A stretch of 64,000 nt of DNA from Flavobacterium algicola. GTDB lineage: Bacteria > Bacteroidota > Bacteroidia > Flavobacteriales > Flavobacteriaceae. The notes under the pieces are model-generated. The model was not told the DNA's origin, did not search any database, and saw only the letters and a program-made list of their open reading frames with translations. The stretch is taken from contig NZ_JAJTUT010000001.1 in the NCBI RefSeq assembly GCF_022399565.1, positions 1,415,336 to 1,479,335 of the forward strand. The letters are read 5' to 3'. Each line of letters opens with the position of its first letter. The first letter of the stretch is position 1. Positions 61,570-64,000 of this stretch are shown piece by piece. Position numbers and translations under genes: made by a program.

Positions 61570-62820
61570 ATGATAGAAAAAGAAGAAATAAATTTTGAGA
61601 AAACGGCTATCGTTGGGATTATAACTCAGAATCAACCTGAGGATAAGCTTAATGAATATCTTGACGAGCTAGAGTTTTTAACATATACTGCAGGTGGAGA
61701 AGTTGTCAAGCGTTTTTATCAAAAAATGGACAAACCAAATCCTAAAACATTTGTTGGGACAGGGAAAATAGAAGAAATTTTATTATTTGTCAAAGAGAAC
61801 AAAATAACAACTTTGATTTTTGATGACGAGTTAACTCCATCGCAACAAAAAAATATATCCAAATTAATCGAAGACTGTAAAGTTTTAGATAGAACACACC
61901 TTATCCTAGATATTTTTGCACAACGTGCAGAAACTTCTTATGCACGTACGCAAGTAGAATTAGCGCAATGCCAATATTTATTACCAAGACTTTCAGGAAT
62001 GTGGACGCATTTGGAACGTCAAAAAGGTGGTATCGGAATGCGTGGACCAGGAGAAACAGAGATCGAGACCGATAGACGTATTGTGCGTGATCGTATCGCA
62101 CTTTTAAAGGATAAAATTAAGGCCATTGACAAACAAATGGGAACGCAACGTGGTAATCGCGGTGCAATGGTTCGAGTAGCTTTAGTTGGGTATACCAATG
62201 TAGGTAAATCAACTCTTATGAATGCCGTTGGTAAAAGTGATGTGTTTGTAGAAAACAAACTTTTTGCAACATTAGACACTACAGTGCGTAAGGTGGTAAT
62301 TAAGAACCTACCGTTTTTATTATCTGACACTGTTGGTTTTATTCGAAAATTACCAACACAATTGGTAGATTCTTTTAAAAGTACGTTGGATGAGGTGCGT
62401 GAAGCTGATTTACTTTTGCATGTAGTTGATATTTCGCATCCTGATTTTGAAGATCATATTGCATCGGTAAATCAGACATTAGCAGATATTAAGGCAAGCG
62501 ACAAACCTGTTATTATGGTCTTTAATAAAATCGATGCTTACAAACATTTAACCATTGATGAAGATGATTTAATTACCGAGAAAACGCCGAAACATTACAC
62601 ACTTGAAGAGTGGAAATCAACATGGATGGGACGTGTGGGTGAATCAAATGCCTTATTTATTTCTGCAACCAACAAAGAAAATTTTGAAGAGTTTAGAGAA
62701 CGCGTTTATGAGTCAGTACGACACATACACGTAACACGTTTTCCATACAACAAGTTTTTATATCCGGACTATAAAGATGCTATTGAGAAAGAAGTCGACG
62801 AAGAAGATGATCAAGAATAG
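61570..62820 (+). CDS. hflX: GTPase HflX
   Basis: 416 residues. HflX binds ribosomes and rescues stalled ones under stress. N-terminal domain with GGEVVKRFYQKMDKPNPKTF and GTGKIEEILLFV, and the HflX signature ETDRRIVRDRIALLKDKI. The GTPase domain starts near residue 207: G1 GYTNVGKSTLMN, G3 in DTVGFIRKLP and G4 NKID (VMVFNKIDAY). The C-terminal tail is acidic (KEVDEEDDQE). It stands 49 bp after the FKBP gene on the same strand and is followed by a terminator. Confidence 0.95.
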   Translation: MIEKEEINFEKTAIVGIITQNQPEDKLNEYLDELEFLTYTAGGEVVKRFYQKMDKPNPKTFVGTGKIEEILLFVKENKITTLIFDDELTPSQQKNISKLIEDCKVLDRTHLILDIFAQRAETSYARTQVELAQCQYLLPRLSGMWTHLERQKGGIGMRGPGETEIETDRRIVRDRIALLKDKIKAIDKQMGTQRGNRGAMVRVALVGYTNVGKSTLMNAVGKSDVFVENKLFATLDTTVRKVVIKNLPFLLSDTVGFIRKLPTQLVDSFKSTLDEVREADLLLHVVDISHPDFEDHIASVNQTLADIKASDKPVIMVFNKIDAYKHLTIDEDDLITEKTPKHYTLEEWKSTWMGRVGESNALFISATNKENFEEFRERVYESVRHIHVTRFPYNKFLYPDYKDAIEKEVDEEDDQE

Positions 62821-62840
62821 ATTGTCTAAATAAATATCTT

Positions 62841-62876
62841 AATCCCCATTAGAAATAATTAGCTAATGGGGATTTT
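62841..62876 (+). terminator. Terminator of hflX
   Basis: Perfect 12-bp stem AATCCCCATTAG / CTAATGGGGATT, followed by TTTTTTAT. Confidence 0.85.
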
Positions 62877-63145
62877 TTATTTTTATCATTTGGAATAGTT
62901 AAAGTGGAGTTGATTTCTGAATAAATTTCGATTCATTTTTTCAGTTAGTTGCACTATAAGTTTAGCCTATTTTTAACAGGCAATTCTGTGATAAGCAACT
63001 ATATTAGTGAAGAAAATAATATAAAATAGTTCTCTTAATAATCATATCTAATTTGACTAACAGAAAGGTTCATTATTTAAAGCTGTTTTACTAATAAGAA
63101 CTAGAATAATATTGATTAGATAGAGAATCTTTAAAACACAATTAC
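62877..63145. other. Intergenic region before the hypothetical gene at 63146, no gene seen
   Basis: About 270 bp AT-rich region after the hflX terminator. No stable frame, tRNA or repeat seen. It should contain the promoter of the next gene. Confidence 0.4.
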
Positions 63146-63727
63146 ATGAAAATATATCCAACAAATGTAAGAGAGCAGGATAATTACCTAACCGAAGAGA
63201 TAAAGGAGAAATGTCAAAAGTTTTTTGTACCTGCGTCAATTGACGAATTGACATTGGGACTATCAAGCGTAACAGCTTCGTTTTATGGTCTAGGTCTTAA
63301 ACATATTTCAGAAGAATTTGGTAAGGATGCAACTAGCCGCATTTCAAAGAAAATATTTTATGACCTTGGTAAAATGAAAGCCAAGCAATGTAGGGATAAA
63401 ATGCCTCAATTTCCTTATGATACCACAGCTTTAGCGATGACTACGATTACGGCCATTTATACGTCTAATCCTGAATATGTTTTTACAATAATGGCATTTT
63501 CACCAGAGAAGACAGTTTTAAAATTGGAAGGTGTTGATAGGTATTTAAAGATACTTGCCGAGTTAGGAATAGAAGATCAAATTGAAATGCCAACGTTGCT
63601 AACATTTATGGAGGGCATAAATGACGAACTTAACTTAAAAGCAGATATCGAATATGAGATAGATATCGATGAAGAAAATAACACAACCAATACAACATAT
63701 ACATTTACGCAAGAAGTCACGTCATAA
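63146..63727 (+). CDS. Hypothetical protein
   Basis: 193 residues, not firmly recognised. No signal peptide or membrane helix. The order of elements (FYGLGLKHISEEFGKDATSR helix, VDRYLKILAELGIEDQIEMP, FMEGINDELNLKADIEYEID) vaguely recalls the ATC-hydrolase/V4R-type alpha-beta sensor fold, but the typical cysteines are absent, so this is speculative. C-terminal 35 residues are acidic and Thr-rich. It stands alone, with a terminator after it. Codon use is like that of the neighbours. Confidence 0.6.
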   Translation: MKIYPTNVREQDNYLTEEIKEKCQKFFVPASIDELTLGLSSVTASFYGLGLKHISEEFGKDATSRISKKIFYDLGKMKAKQCRDKMPQFPYDTTALAMTTITAIYTSNPEYVFTIMAFSPEKTVLKLEGVDRYLKILAELGIEDQIEMPTLLTFMEGINDELNLKADIEYEIDIDEENNTTNTTYTFTQEVTS

Positions 63728-63736
63728 TTAGTAAAT

Positions 63737-63780
63737 AAAAAAGCATCTATCGTAAATAATATACAATAGATGCTTTTTTT
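63737..63780. terminator. Bidirectional terminator between converging genes
   Basis: Stem AAAAAAGCATCTAT and complement with a 15-base interior, A- and T-runs at the ends, between the hypothetical gene and the DUF3078 gene. Confidence 0.8.
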
Positions 63781-63798
63781 AATTTAATGCATTATAGA

Positions 63799-64000
63799 TT
63801 AAAAACCGTAATTAACGCCTAGTCCAAAAAGTTCTTTTACTTGAACTCCTTTAATTGAGTTGTCATCGTAGATTGCTTGTAAAGCAACGTTAGCAGATAA
63901 GTATTTATTAATTTTCATTACCACATTCATTTGATAGTCAATATCGACATTTTGTGGGTCTTCTAAATAGTTAGAATAAAGGTTCAATCTATTTTCGATA
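63799..64000 (-). CDS. DUF3078 protein, C-terminal end (cut by window edge)
   Basis: 66 codons of the 3' end of a gene that runs into the window from the right. The sequence ENRLNLYSNYLEDPQNVDID, NVVMKINKYLSANVALQAIY and a final GVNYGF matches the conserved C-terminus of DUF3078 proteins, which form outer-membrane beta-barrels of unknown function in Bacteroidota. The frame is open beyond 64000, so no start is visible. Confidence 0.85.
   Translation of the reverse strand, partial: IENRLNLYSNYLEDPQNVDIDYQMNVVMKINKYLSANVALQAIYDDNSIKGVQVKELFGLGVNYGF

Overview
The window reads as a chromosomal segment of a flavobacterium (Bacteroidota, Flavobacteriaceae, probably Flavobacterium or a close relative). 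Grounds: AT-rich DNA; -7 promoter elements of the Bacteroidota form TAnnTTTG; a PorZ subunit and a sorting-domain cargo of the type IX secretion system (T9SS); Bacteroidota-restricted families (DUF5689, DUF3078, class II circularly permuted ATP-grasp with alpha-E); and gene orders such as yicC-gmk-nadD. I see no rRNA, tRNA, CRISPR array, prophage, integrase or intact insertion sequence. Most of the window is core chromosome.

Layout. 1-8.4 kb: 3' part of ileS, a T9SS cargo, recO, porZ, gdhA and an outer-membrane-type protein. 8.6-11.7 kb: a TPR sensor kinase in tandem with a Gfo/Idh/MocA oxidoreductase. 12.1-17 kb: a small polyuronate module of a two-domain PL6 alginate lyase, an RraA-like aldolase and a ketoglutarate-semialdehyde-type dehydrogenase. 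The two intergenic regions of this module share a GntR/UxuR-like palindrome. 17.3-20.7 kb: the operon of circularly permuted ATP-grasp, alpha-E and transglutaminase, a widespread but experimentally obscure predicted peptide-ligation system. 20.8-25.6 kb: MobA-like transferase, O6-alkylguanine-DNA alkyltransferase, membrane serine hydrolase, DEDDy exonuclease and a nucleoside-recognition membrane protein.

25.6-26.2 kb holds the decayed remains of a tandem duplication: a stop-containing small lipoprotein gene, a degenerate copy of the 3' end of the preceding membrane-protein gene, and a truncated second lipoprotein gene. 26.3-33.1 kb: a hypothetical lipoprotein, fumarase, gpsA, and a LysR-controlled pair of exported DJ-1-like protein and iron alcohol dehydrogenase. 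33.1-37.6 kb: nadD-gmk-yicC, an ArsC-like protein, DinB and galactose mutarotase.

38-53.2 kb is a heme-biosynthesis region. A leftward run hemH-MATE-hemJ-histidine kinase-enoyl-CoA hydratase-hypothetical is followed by an AraC regulator, divergent from a rightward run hemA-hemC-hemD-hemE-hypothetical-OmpA lipoprotein-hemF-class I aldolase-hemB. Together they encode every step from glutamyl-tRNA to protoheme except glutamyl-tRNA synthetase and glutamate-1-semialdehyde aminotransferase (hemL), which are not in this window. 53.3-64 kb: a cytochrome c lipoprotein, a TonB-dependent receptor with a DUF5689 lipoprotein, a large AsmA-like protein, an FKBP lipoprotein, HflX, a hypothetical protein, and the 3' end of a DUF3078 gene.

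The strongest leads are the shared operator of the polyuronate module, the duplication remnant at 25.3-26.2 kb, the ATP-grasp/alpha-E/transglutaminase operon, and the regulatory sequences around the AraC-hemA and hemH promoters. All functional calls rest on motifs read by eye; no database search was run.
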